Assembly: GCA_021648375.1 (NCBI GenBank)
Contig: JAKISW010000011.1
Span: 1-64,000 of the forward strand
Direction: 5' to 3'
Length of the DNA: 64,000 nt
From: Devosiaceae bacterium
GTDB lineage: Bacteria; Pseudomonadota; Alphaproteobacteria; Rhizobiales; Devosiaceae
Positions 27,428-35,964 of the stretch are shown piece by piece. Both the position numbers and the translations under genes were made by a program. The notes under the pieces are model-generated. The model was not told the DNA's origin and made no database searches. It was given only the letters and a program-made list of their open reading frames with translations. Numbering within the stretch: position 1 is the first letter of the stretch; every line of letters begins with the position of its first letter.

Positions 27428-28156
27428 TTGAACTGCAATCAAGTGAGCGACGATAATATTAGTATAAACTCTAATGCCGAAGAGCCATGTGCTGATGAAT
27501 CAAAAACACTTCTGGTTCCCCTTGGCGATCGAGCACTGTTAATAAAATTTGGCGACAGGTTGGATGCAGAAATCAATCAGCGCGCAGTTTTAGCTGCCAA
27601 AATTGTTAAAACCGCTAAAATTCCGGGAGTTTTGGAGGTTTGTCCGACCCTTGTTTCGGTGCTGGTACGTTATGATCCGCAAAGCCTTGGTTATATGCAG
27701 CTTTGCGACCAGATTAGAATGGCACTTTCTAACCTAGCGTACAGTGGCACTCCAAAGAGAAAAAAATTCACAATTTCCGTAAAATATGGGGGTAAGTTGG
27801 GGCCGGATTTGGAAGAATCTGCTGCTCGCTGTTCCCTTTCAGTCGCTGAATTCATAAAAGCCCACAATGGTTCTAAATTGCATGTGCTGGCGACGGGATT
27901 TGCACCGGGCTTTGTATATTGTGGCCTGCACAAACCACAATTACATATTCCGCGCCGCACCAAACTGCATACAAAAGTTGCACCCGGTTCTGTACTTTTT
28001 GCCGCCGGACAAACCGCAATTTCTGCTACCCATGTTCCAACAGGCTGGAACGTAATCGGACACACCGATTTCTCAAATTTTGATGCCGCCGACAATCCAC
28101 CGACCAAACTAAGACCCGGCGATGAAATTTCATTTGTTTCTCAGGATTCCAAATGA
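27428..28156 (+). CDS. pxpB: 5-oxoprolinase subunit B
   Basis: 242-residue KipI/PxpB-type protein, one part of the ATP-dependent 5-oxoprolinase that opens pyroglutamate to glutamate. Typical signs are LGDRALLIKFG near residue 33, the GFAPGFVYCGL segment, IPRR and GSVLFAAGQTAI. The N-terminal ~28 residues are polar and not conserved. The TTG start is supported by AGGGG six bases upstream; a GTG at 27443 is possible. ATGA overlap with pxpC. Confidence 0.85.
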   Translation: MNCNQVSDDNISINSNAEEPCADESKTLLVPLGDRALLIKFGDRLDAEINQRAVLAAKIVKTAKIPGVLEVCPTLVSVLVRYDPQSLGYMQLCDQIRMALSNLAYSGTPKRKKFTISVKYGGKLGPDLEESAARCSLSVAEFIKAHNGSKLHVLATGFAPGFVYCGLHKPQLHIPRRTKLHTKVAPGSVLFAAGQTAISATHVPTGWNVIGHTDFSNFDAADNPPTKLRPGDEISFVSQDSK

Positions 28157-29067
28157 CAAAAATTGAATTTATAAAAGTTGGCCCACTGGTTTCCATTCAG
28201 GATGATGGCAGATTTGGTGCTCTTGGCCACGGGGCAGCCGCATCTGGCCCCATGGATCGACACGCCTATAAACTGGCCGCACAAATGTTGATGCAAGACA
28301 ATCATAAAGTCGCCAATACCGCCCTTGAAAGCGCCGGTGGACTGCTAAAATTTACCCTTGAAGATGCCAATATTAACGCAGCTTTTTGTGGTGGACAATT
28401 CAACCTGAAAATTAACGGCGTATCCAAAGAATGGAATATGGTGCATGCGTTAAAGGACGGGGATGTAGTTGAAGTGGCCCCGGGTGCCAGTGGAAATTAT
28501 GCTTTAATCCGCATGGATCATGAGTTTTTAGTGCCAGAAGTTATAAAAAGCTATGCCACAAATACGGTTGCCCATTTGGGAGGCTATGAAAACCGTCTGA
28601 TACAGGCTGGTGATAAAATTTCCATTGCACCTGCTTCCGAAAAACAATCCCACCATATTCAAAAGCTTCACAATGACGAAAACACACCCATTCGAGTTAT
28701 CTGGGGCATGCATGCTGAAAAATTTTCCTCTCATGTGCGCAATGAATTCCTAAAAAATACATTTGTCATATCTTCCATGCTCAATCGCATGGGAGTTCGT
28801 TTGATGGATAAGGGAAACGTGTTCAAAGATAAGCTGGACCTGTCACTGGTTTCAGATGCCATCGTGCCGGGAGATGTGCAGATTTTAGGCGATGGCACCC
28901 CGATTGTTTTAATGCGCGACCATCAGCCAACAGGTGGCTATCCAAGAATAGCAACGGTTATCAGTGCTGATCTGGACAGATTCAGTCAGTTGCGCCCCGG
29001 AGCAAAGTTTACGTTTAGTGCCGTAACCGTTGACCATGCCCATAAACTGCTAAAATCAGCAGGATGA
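28153..29067 (+). CDS. pxpC: 5-oxoprolinase subunit C
   Basis: 304-residue KipA/PxpC-type protein (biotin-carboxyltransferase-like fold). The opening VGPLVSIQDDGRFGALGHG and SGPMDRHAYKLA are the family signature, and DGTPIVLMRDHQPTGGYPRIA marks the C-terminal part. It works with PxpB and PxpA. Overlaps both neighbours by 4 bp (ATGA). Confidence 0.9.
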   Translation: MTKIEFIKVGPLVSIQDDGRFGALGHGAAASGPMDRHAYKLAAQMLMQDNHKVANTALESAGGLLKFTLEDANINAAFCGGQFNLKINGVSKEWNMVHALKDGDVVEVAPGASGNYALIRMDHEFLVPEVIKSYATNTVAHLGGYENRLIQAGDKISIAPASEKQSHHIQKLHNDENTPIRVIWGMHAEKFSSHVRNEFLKNTFVISSMLNRMGVRLMDKGNVFKDKLDLSLVSDAIVPGDVQILGDGTPIVLMRDHQPTGGYPRIATVISADLDRFSQLRPGAKFTFSAVTVDHAHKLLKSAG

Positions 29068-29819
29068 AAATGAAAACAATCGACCTGAATGCCGACCTGG
29101 GTGAGGGGATGGGATTTGATCTGGAATTATTACAAATAATTTCCAGCGCCTCCATTGCATGTGGCGGTCACGCGGGAGATGCTAAGACCATGGCCGCAAC
29201 GCTTGAAGCGGCAAAAAAAGCCGGTGTTGTAACTGGTGCTCATCCCGGTTTTAAAGATCGTGAAAATTTCGGACGAAAACAGCTTGATATTTCAGCCTCT
29301 CATATGGGCGAAATAATCGTTGAGCAGATAAAGACCATCTGCCTAATTGCTGATGAGGTTGGACAAATAATAAGCTATGTTAAGCTCCATGGCGCTTTAT
29401 ATAATCTTGCCAGCAAGGATTTTACCTACGCAAAAACCATATTTGGTGCCATTAAAAAATTTGATGCAAATCTGGCCATCCTTGCCATGGATAACTCCGC
29501 CCAGCTTAAGGCAGCAAAAGAACTGGATTTTAAAACCATCTCCGAAGCTTTTGCCGACAGGGCCTATCAGAATAATGGGCTGCTGCTTTCGCGTAAATTT
29601 GATGGGGCGGTTTTTAACAAGACAGAACTGGCAGTGAAACAGGTTTTATCCATTGCCCAAAACAACAAAATCACCAGCCATGATGGATTTGAAATTCCTT
29701 CGAACGCAAATTCCATCTGCCTGCATGGAGACAATAAAGCAGCATTAAAACTCGCCAATGCCATAAAACTCGCCCTTGAAGATGCGGGAATAAAAATTGC
29801 CGCGCCGGTTATCATTTGA
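29064..29819 (+). CDS. pxpA: 5-oxoprolinase subunit A
   Basis: 251-residue LamB/YcsF-family protein. The start IDLNADLGEGMGFD, then ASIACGGHAGD, GAHPGFKDRENFGR and VKLHGALYN are the conserved metal/substrate motifs. Completes the pxpBCA set, so the operon salvages 5-oxoproline formed by glutamine cyclisation. Converges on the reactivase gene 24 bp downstream, with no clear terminator between. Confidence 0.92.
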   Translation: MKMKTIDLNADLGEGMGFDLELLQIISSASIACGGHAGDAKTMAATLEAAKKAGVVTGAHPGFKDRENFGRKQLDISASHMGEIIVEQIKTICLIADEVGQIISYVKLHGALYNLASKDFTYAKTIFGAIKKFDANLAILAMDNSAQLKAAKELDFKTISEAFADRAYQNNGLLLSRKFDGAVFNKTELAVKQVLSIAQNNKITSHDGFEIPSNANSICLHGDNKAALKLANAIKLALEDAGIKIAAPVII

Positions 29820-29843
29820 AACTGAAAAGCAAAAAATAAAAAA

Positions 29844-31865
29844 TTATTTTCGGCGGCCACCACGACGTTTGGGAGAAGTGTTGGTATTCTCTTCAAATGC
29901 TGCCATGTCAAAATGCTTGCGGGTTTTTAAAAAAGCATCAGCCGAGTTGGGAATACCCATGGCATTTACAAAATGGGTTTGAAATCGCGGCTCCAGTGCC
30001 GTTTCAATTTTTTCTATTTCCAAAACCAACTGCTCGATGTTTTCGCGCTCACTATAATCAAGCAAACAAATCAGCGCCCCTTGTCCGGCCGCATTGCCAA
30101 TGGCTTTCAAATCCTGATGATCCGTATCGGGCACAAGTCCAAGCAAAAGCGCGTGAGCAGGATCAATATATGAACCAAAGGCTCCAGCTAATCGTATGTC
30201 AGAAATTTCGTTCAACTCGGCCTTTTCCAGTAGCAGTTTTATGCCCGCATAAAGGGCCGATTTGGCCAGCTGGATTGCTCTGACATCATTCTGGGTTATG
30301 GCCAGATGCGGGTTTTCATTCTGAACAATATAGGAAAATGTACGCCCGTTTGCTACCAACAGGTTTTCTTCCACCGTGTTTTTAGGCCCGCGAATAATGC
30401 CACTGACAGAGATAATTCCTGCCAGCAACATTTCACCAATCACTTCAACAATGGCCGATCCACAAAGCCCGGTTACCCCGTTAGCTAATGTGGCTTCTTC
30501 AAAACCATCCTCATTGGACCAAAGTTCACTGCCAATGACTTTATAGCGCGCCTGAAGAGTTTCTTTATTAATTCGAATGCGCTCAATAGCTCCGGGTGCC
30601 GCCCGTTGGCCGGACGAAATTTCAGCGCCCTCCAGAGCCGGACCGGTAGGGGATGAGGCAGCATATATTTGGTTACCATCCCAAAGAATAATTTCGGCAT
30701 TTGTCCCAACATCAACCAGCAAAACGGGATCTTTTTCTTTCGATGGACGCTGGCTCAATATCACCGCCGCAGCATCGGCCCCCACATGACCGGCAATAAT
30801 CGGCAAAAAATAAATTTTGCCGCCATCACCAAGCTTAATACCAACTTCATGCGCTCCGGCACGAACGGCGCTTGATACCGCCGGATTAAATGGAGCCTGC
30901 CCCAGGGGAGTGGGATCAAGCCCCAGGAACAAATGCTGCATCACCGGGTTGGCCACATATACCGCCTCCAGCACATGGGAAATATCCTGCCCTGATTTTT
31001 CCAGCAATTCATCGGTCAACTCATTGATGGCATCACGAATGGTTCTGGTCAGAATTTCCTGACCGCCATCATTCATCATCACATAGGATACGCGGCTCAT
31101 CAGATCTTCACCGAAGCGGATTTGTGGGTTTGCGCGCCCGGAACTTGCAAGAATTTCTCCACTCATCAGGTCCACAAGATGGGCGGCAACAGTGGTTGAG
31201 CCAATATCCACCGCCAGACCAAACAGTTTTTCACAATAATCAGGATAGAGCGCAATCAACTCAGGCCGCTCACCAGACAAGTCAACAGCAAGAGTAATTT
31301 TCCAGTCGGCCTCTACCAATGTTGATTGAATTTTTGACAGCAGCTCGAAGGGAATTTTCAGGTCTTTGATGAAAAAATCTTTGGCCAGCGCATTGGCGAG
31401 TCGATCGGCATCTCCAACCGGGGTATGCAGGTCCGGCTTTTCCAGCTCCACATAACAGAGCCGAATGGCAGAATTTCTGATCATACCAGCGGTAGAGCCA
31501 TCTTTACGAATGGTCTGCCCGGCAATTATTGAAGCGGCCGGAACGTCAATTACCAGATCGCCATCTATTTTTGCAGCGCACGATAAGCGCCGGTCAGCGT
31601 CTAATGTGCGCAATTCCCCATAGCGTTTTTCAATGGCTCCCATAGGTGAAAGATTTTGTGCTGAACTTTCAAGGCCAAATTTAGCAAACTTTCCTTCGGC
31701 AACACTGATCTGACAGCGTCCGCAAATTCCCCGTCCGCCGCAAACACTTTCAATATTTACACCAAGCTGGCGCGCGGCGTTCAAAACAGGAGTTCCAACA
31801 GCAAACTGCCCGCTTTTGCCCGATGGCTGAAAGACTATTTTGGCTTTTTTTGCAGTTTTTTCCAT
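29844..31865 (-). CDS. RamA/RACo-like corrinoid reactivase (2Fe-2S plus ASKHA domain)
   Basis: 673 residues. An N-terminal ferredoxin-like domain has cysteines 42, 48, 51 and 96 (CGGRGICGRC, then SCAA); next a linker domain, then an ASKHA-fold ATPase region (AVDIGSTTVAAHLVD near residue 217, DVGTNAEI, LAGAFGSYID). The family uses ATP and a low-potential electron to return oxidised Co(II) corrinoid to Co(I). With the operon's methyltransferases and corrinoid protein it would reactivate a split methionine synthase. The last ten residues are basic (PKRRGGRRK), a tail shared with two operon partners. Last gene of the operon. Confidence 0.85.
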   Translation of the reverse strand: MEKTAKKAKIVFQPSGKSGQFAVGTPVLNAARQLGVNIESVCGGRGICGRCQISVAEGKFAKFGLESSAQNLSPMGAIEKRYGELRTLDADRRLSCAAKIDGDLVIDVPAASIIAGQTIRKDGSTAGMIRNSAIRLCYVELEKPDLHTPVGDADRLANALAKDFFIKDLKIPFELLSKIQSTLVEADWKITLAVDLSGERPELIALYPDYCEKLFGLAVDIGSTTVAAHLVDLMSGEILASSGRANPQIRFGEDLMSRVSYVMMNDGGQEILTRTIRDAINELTDELLEKSGQDISHVLEAVYVANPVMQHLFLGLDPTPLGQAPFNPAVSSAVRAGAHEVGIKLGDGGKIYFLPIIAGHVGADAAAVILSQRPSKEKDPVLLVDVGTNAEIILWDGNQIYAASSPTGPALEGAEISSGQRAAPGAIERIRINKETLQARYKVIGSELWSNEDGFEEATLANGVTGLCGSAIVEVIGEMLLAGIISVSGIIRGPKNTVEENLLVANGRTFSYIVQNENPHLAITQNDVRAIQLAKSALYAGIKLLLEKAELNEISDIRLAGAFGSYIDPAHALLLGLVPDTDHQDLKAIGNAAGQGALICLLDYSERENIEQLVLEIEKIETALEPRFQTHFVNAMGIPNSADAFLKTRKHFDMAAFEENTNTSPKRRGGRRK

Positions 31866-31909
31866 CTGGAAATTCGCCTGTTTTTTTAAGTCAGGAATTG
31901 TAATAAAAC

Positions 31910-32806
31910 CTAGCGGCGACGTCTTCCGCCCCGGCGTCTTGATCCCTGTTCACCTTCCGGAGCAGGGGGGCGATTAGCTTTCAGCCATGCCGCGCAATTG
32001 GGATCATGCCCGTTTAAGACATTGGCCGCCTGCACCGCAACCATTTGTTCCTGATGCAGCGGGTTCATAATTGCCGAAGTCATGCCCATAGACGCAGACA
32101 TGGATATAAAATGAGCGATCAGCGCATGACGGTTTGGCACCCCGAACCCCACATTTGAAGCGCCGCATATGGTATTCACCTGTAATTCTTCGCGCAAACG
32201 GCGCACCAGAGCAAACACCTGCAATCCGGCATCGTTCATCGCTCCAACCGGCATAACCAGTGGATCAACAATCACATCTTCTTTTGGGATGCCGTGATCA
32301 GCAGCTCTCTCAATAATTTTTTTGGCCACTAGATAGCGCACATCAGGGTCGGTTGAAATTCCGGTTTCATCATTGGAAATAGCAACCACCGCCGCGCCAT
32401 ATTTTTTAATCAGCGGCAAAACCCTTTCAAGGCTTTCATCTTCACCTGTGACAGAATTGACCAATGCCTTGCCCTGATAAACCGACAGACCCGCCTCAAG
32501 CGCTTCAATAATCGAGCTGTCAATGGAAAGGGGCACATCAGTAATTGACTGCACCAGTTTTATGCAATCAGCGAGAATTTTTGGCTCATCGGCGAGAGGT
32601 ATGCCAGCATTTACATCTAGAACTGTGGCACCCGCCGCCACCTGCGCCAAAGCATCGGCCTCGACACGAGAATAATTACCATCCTTCATTTCGGCAGCCA
32701 AAAGCTTGCGCCCGGTGGGATTTATCCGTTCACCAATTACGCAAAATGGCTGATCAAATCCTATAATAACTTCTTTATTGGGGGAGGATAGAATGGTTTT
32801 GCTCAT
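31910..32806 (-). CDS. Methyltetrahydrofolate:corrinoid methyltransferase (pterin-binding)
   Basis: 298-residue pterin-binding TIM barrel, as in AcsE/MtgA and the folate module of MetH. CVIGERINPTGRK, VLDVNAGIP, PLSIDSS and GASNVGFGVPNR line the methyl-folate site. It would move a methyl group from methyl-THF to the B12 carried by the corrinoid protein upstream. The C-terminus ends in RRRGGRRRR, matching the tails of the reactivase and the homocysteine methyltransferase. Confidence 0.87.
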   Translation of the reverse strand: MSKTILSSPNKEVIIGFDQPFCVIGERINPTGRKLLAAEMKDGNYSRVEADALAQVAAGATVLDVNAGIPLADEPKILADCIKLVQSITDVPLSIDSSIIEALEAGLSVYQGKALVNSVTGEDESLERVLPLIKKYGAAVVAISNDETGISTDPDVRYLVAKKIIERAADHGIPKEDVIVDPLVMPVGAMNDAGLQVFALVRRLREELQVNTICGASNVGFGVPNRHALIAHFISMSASMGMTSAIMNPLHQEQMVAVQAANVLNGHDPNCAAWLKANRPPAPEGEQGSRRRGGRRRR

Positions 32807-32829
32807 AAGGAAAAGTCCGATCAGAAGGT

Positions 32830-33165
32830 TTAATTATTTGAGTTTAAACTTGAGTTTTTGGAGGCCTCATAGCCGCTGTTTTTGGCCAGTTCTCCAAGAC
32901 GGGAGCTGGGATATTCCTGTTCTATTTTTTCGGCATATTGTTTTACTGCCAATGCAATATCGCCATCGCCATCATCTATTTCTATTTTGGATTTGCGCCA
33001 ATCTTCGAGATAAGCATCCGTATCGGTAGCCCCGGCAACCATCGCCGCCCGGTCCACTGCGACAGTGAAGCGTTGATCCAACTGTACTTTTGTTGCCTTG
33101 CGACCCTTGCCGCTAATAATTTGGGTGGGAATATCGCGCCACCAGATGATTGATGCATTGCTCAT
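32830..33165 (-). CDS. Virulence-factor family (BvfC-like) small protein
   Basis: 111-residue protein of a small conserved family labelled virulence factor in databases. It opens with IIWWRDIPTQII and contains KVQLDQRFTVAVDRAAM and DAYLEDWRK. No signal peptide or membrane segment. Its start overlaps the DUF1638 stop by 4 bp inside the cobalamin methyltransfer operon. This suggests a role in methyl transfer or B12 handling, not virulence; the mechanism is unknown. Confidence 0.75.
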   Translation of the reverse strand: MSNASIIWWRDIPTQIISGKGRKATKVQLDQRFTVAVDRAAMVAGATDTDAYLEDWRKSKIEIDDGDGDIALAVKQYAEKIEQEYPSSRLGELAKNSGYEASKNSSLNSNN

Positions 33166-33863
33166 TTGATTTTTTCTTCTTTTGCGAGACCCGTCTGGGC
33201 AAGATCAGTTTTTGCCAAAATTGCAAATTCTTCAATTGTGGTTCGCAGCTCTCCAAACCCGGTATGAATTTTTTCGAAACGAAGATTTAAGCGTTTGGCA
33301 GCATCGCGAGCTTTGGCGTCAAGTTTTTCATCATTGCTTTGGCTCAAATATAGCAATCTAGTATAATTGCCAAAATATTCGCTGAGCAATTGCGGATGTC
33401 GATCAAGCCCCAACGGCCTATAGACCAGATTATCAAATTGCCGGGCCAGATAATCGGTCAGGTAAAAGGTGCCAGGCTCATCATCATGCAGTTTTTCAAA
33501 GCTTTCTACTCCCGCATAAAAAGCATAACAATGGGAGCCATCTAAACGGGTTGCACCAAATTTTTCAATTACTGCATCAAGTTTTCCAACCGTTCCACAA
33601 TCCCCATAGGCAACAAAAAGCTGCCCACATTTCTTAGCCAGATTTTCAAGGGCGTTTTCCACCTCTTGAGGGATTTTTTGAGGGGTATTATGCAGCTTTG
33701 CCGGCAGATACCGGACTTCAATATTTTGCAGCCTGTTGATTTTTACAATTTCTTCAATTTCACGAGCCAAGGCACCACAGGCAACAATTCCAAGCGGTTT
33801 GTTGTTAGCAAAAAAGCCTTTTGCGGTTAAATCATTCCCGTTAATTGCAGTGCAATCATTCAC
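33162..33863 (-). CDS. DUF1638 protein of the cobalamin methyltransfer operon
   Basis: 233 residues from the GTG at 33863, which has CGGAG nine bases upstream and lies 2 bp after the corrinoid gene stop. The frame stays open to 33929 inside that gene, but that start is less likely. The DUF1638 pattern is clear: LGIVACGALAREI, VAYGDCGT with conserved Cys, and RLDGSHCYAFYAG. Such proteins occur beside split B12-dependent methionine synthases in alphaproteobacteria and, as I recall, some are needed for methionine synthesis. The conserved cysteines and His could bind metal or the corrinoid. Confidence 0.8.
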   Translation of the reverse strand: MNDCTAINGNDLTAKGFFANNKPLGIVACGALAREIEEIVKINRLQNIEVRYLPAKLHNTPQKIPQEVENALENLAKKCGQLFVAYGDCGTVGKLDAVIEKFGATRLDGSHCYAFYAGVESFEKLHDDEPGTFYLTDYLARQFDNLVYRPLGLDRHPQLLSEYFGNYTRLLYLSQSNDEKLDAKARDAAKRLNLRFEKIHTGFGELRTTIEEFAILAKTDLAQTGLAKEEKIK

Positions 33864-33865
33864 TT

Positions 33866-34549
33866 CTAAGCACTCCGCTGGCTTATCAGGCGTTTTGCCG
33901 TATCCACAGCAACGGCAGCATCCTGGCAATAGGCGTCCGCGCCAATTGCTTCGCCAAATTCCTCGTTTAAGGGCGCGCCACCAACAATAACAATCATCTG
34001 GTCACGAATGCCTTTTTCTTTCAGGGTTTCAATAACCACCTTCATATAGGTCATGGTGGTGGTTAAAAGCGCCGACATGCCTAAAATATCAGGCTTGTGC
34101 TCTTCGATAGCGGCCAAAAACTGATCGACATCAGTATTTATTCCCAGATCAATCACTTCAAAACCTGCCCCCTCCATCATCATGCCAACAAGGTTTTTTC
34201 CGATATCATGAATATCTCCCTTAACCGTTCCAACAACCATCTTGCCCAGTTTTGGCGCTCCGGTCGCTATCAAAAGCGGTCGTAAAATGGCCATACCACC
34301 CTTCATGGACCCGGCAGCCAACAGCACTTCCGGCACGAACAATATACCATCGCGGAAATCATCCCCGACCGCTTTCATGCCCTGCACCAAAACTTTTGTT
34401 AAAACGTCATATGGCTCCCATCCACGCTCAAGCAGAATATTTACCCCTTCACTGACCTCATTCTTGAGACCGTCATAAAGGTCATCCTGCATTTGCTCTG
34501 TAAGTTCACCATCATCTAAACTGGAAAGATCTAGTTCTTCGTCTGACAT
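33866..34549 (-). CDS. Corrinoid (B12-binding) methyl carrier protein
   Basis: 227 residues: an N-terminal methionine-synthase-like helical cap (about 20-95) and a Rossmann B12 domain with the cobalt-ligand motif DIHDIG (Asp112, His114, Gly117), then GMSALLTTT and GGAP. It shuttles methyl from the pterin methyltransferase to the homocysteine methyltransferase. The N-terminal 25 residues are strongly acidic, opposite in charge to the Arg-rich tails of its partners. A good ribosome site (GCGGAG) precedes the ATG. Confidence 0.9.
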   Translation of the reverse strand: MSDEELDLSSLDDGELTEQMQDDLYDGLKNEVSEGVNILLERGWEPYDVLTKVLVQGMKAVGDDFRDGILFVPEVLLAAGSMKGGMAILRPLLIATGAPKLGKMVVGTVKGDIHDIGKNLVGMMMEGAGFEVIDLGINTDVDQFLAAIEEHKPDILGMSALLTTTMTYMKVVIETLKEKGIRDQMIVIVGGAPLNEEFGEAIGADAYCQDAAVAVDTAKRLISQRSA

Positions 34550-34567
34550 TTTTTTCTCCGCTCCGCT

Positions 34568-34680
34568 TTGTTTTTAAAACATCGTTTTTATAAATTTCGT
34601 TTTTAGAAACTTCGGAACCGTTTTTGAGTACTGAAAAAATAAAAATTATTTTGTTGTCCTGCAACTATGTTGTTTCACAA
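34568..34680 (-). repeat. Intergenic stretch with short repeats between corrinoid and homocysteine methyltransferase genes
   Basis: Read on the minus strand, just after the stop, CAACGTAGTTG and CAACATAGTTG (each with CAAC/GTTG symmetry) occur 17 bp apart. They are followed by three AAAAACG units at uneven 15-21 bp spacing before the next ribosome site. No clear terminator is seen, so the genes may be co-transcribed. The units could be degenerate slippage products or a binding array. Confidence 0.4.
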
Positions 34681-35682
34681 CTACGTTGTTCTGCGGCGAC
34701 GTCGCCCACCCTCGCCAGCTGTTTTTGTGCTGGGCGGTGCAACCAATGCGCCCAGCTTTTCTTCCAGTTCAGCCCGGGTTGGCTTTTCCCTTTTTGTGTG
34801 ATTATCCAATGCTCTTCGCATTCGCGCCACATGTTCGGGAGAATTGCCGCAACAACCACCAATAATGTGCGCTCCGGTATCAATGGCCAATCGGGCATAA
34901 TCCTCCATCAGGTCTGGCGTGCCAGAATATCGCACGGCATCGCCCTTAACCTGAGGTATCCCGGCATTTGCCTTGGCGATCACCGGAATATTTTGGGCAT
35001 TGTCCGTCAGTTCCAGCAGGGCAAAAAGCAGGTCGGATGCTCCAACCCCACAATTGGAGCCGATCGCTGCCGGGGCGGGGTTTTTTCCGGTCATGGTTTT
35101 TGCAAAATCTGCGGGGCTAAGTCCCATCATTGAGTGCCCGGCAGTATCAAAGCTAACAGTCACTGAATAGGGAAAATCCACCTCAATTGCCGCTTCAATT
35201 GCCGCGTCAATTTCCTCAGATGCCGACATGGTTTCAATCCACGCCACATCGGCGCCGCCGTCTTTTAGCCCTTTGATCTGCTCTATAAATACTTCCACCG
35301 CCTGTTCATAGGTCAGTTCTCCAAGGGGGGCAAAAAGATCTCCGGTTGGCCCAACCGACCCGGCAATCAATATGTCACGCCCCGCTCCCTTGGCCGCTTT
35401 TATAGCAATCTCTGCCGCTCTGGCGTTAATTTCATGCACTCTTTTTTCCAGATTATGCAGATGCAACCGGCGTGAAGAAGCACCAAAACTATTGGTCACC
35501 AAAATATCAGAACCCGCATCAACAAACGACTGGTGCAGCGCTAAAATATTTTCTGGAAGTTCCAAATTCCATATTTCCGGAGCCATTCCCGAAGTCAAAC
35601 CCATGTCAAACAGATTAGTGCCGGTGGCGCCGTCAGCCAGCAAAAACTCATTTTTTTCGAGCATTTGAGATAGTTTGGACAT
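34681..35682 (-). CDS. Homocysteine S-methyltransferase (betaine-homocysteine type / MetH module)
   Basis: 333-residue zinc-dependent homocysteine-binding barrel. DGATGTNLF opens the domain; the zinc ligands are Cys211 (GSNCGVG) and Cys277/Cys278 (GGCCGN). Often annotated as betaine-homocysteine methyltransferase, but in an operon with a B12 carrier, a methyl-THF methyltransferase and a reactivase it most likely acts as the homocysteine module of a split methionine synthase. The C-terminus ends GEGGRRRRRTT, similar to two operon partners. First gene of the operon, 48 bp after a perfect palindrome. Confidence 0.83.
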   Translation of the reverse strand: MSKLSQMLEKNEFLLADGATGTNLFDMGLTSGMAPEIWNLELPENILALHQSFVDAGSDILVTNSFGASSRRLHLHNLEKRVHEINARAAEIAIKAAKGAGRDILIAGSVGPTGDLFAPLGELTYEQAVEVFIEQIKGLKDGGADVAWIETMSASEEIDAAIEAAIEVDFPYSVTVSFDTAGHSMMGLSPADFAKTMTGKNPAPAAIGSNCGVGASDLLFALLELTDNAQNIPVIAKANAGIPQVKGDAVRYSGTPDLMEDYARLAIDTGAHIIGGCCGNSPEHVARMRRALDNHTKREKPTRAELEEKLGALVAPPSTKTAGEGGRRRRRTT

Positions 35683-35730
35683 TATGTGATCCTCAATTCA
35701 TAAAGACTTTAAAATCCGACTCTGATCGGG

Positions 35731-35750
35731 ATATAAAGATTTCTTTATAT
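35731..35750. promoter_or_regulatory. Perfect 9-2-9 palindrome upstream of the methionine synthase operon
   Basis: ATATAAAGA-TT-TCTTTATAT, all nine arm positions symmetric, 48 bp before the first start codon. It fits an ArsR-family dimer operator; SahR, the S-adenosylhomocysteine-responsive repressor of methionine genes, recognises related AT-rich palindromes as I recall. The position suits control of methionine synthesis. No cobalamin or SAM riboswitch was recognised in 35683-35964. Confidence 0.55.
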
Positions 35751-35964
35751 GATGCAAAAAAATGATGCAAGCCGTATATGTTTTTACCTGCCCGCGCCTG
35801 ATGCATCACTTGGCCCAAACATTGATTCCATAAAATTTCCTCCAATTTGCACCATATTGCCTGACAGGGCGTTAACCATGCCTAAACCATGGATGTAGAG
35901 GTTGCACCAATTGCCCTCTTAATCGGCTAATCTGGTTTTGAATGTTTAAACAGGACCAAAATCA

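Noticed and set aside
35683..35964. Cobalamin, SAM or SAH riboswitch ahead of the methionine synthase operon
   Set aside because: I saw no B12-box or recognisable riboswitch core, only the 20-bp palindrome. A covariance-model search would settle it.
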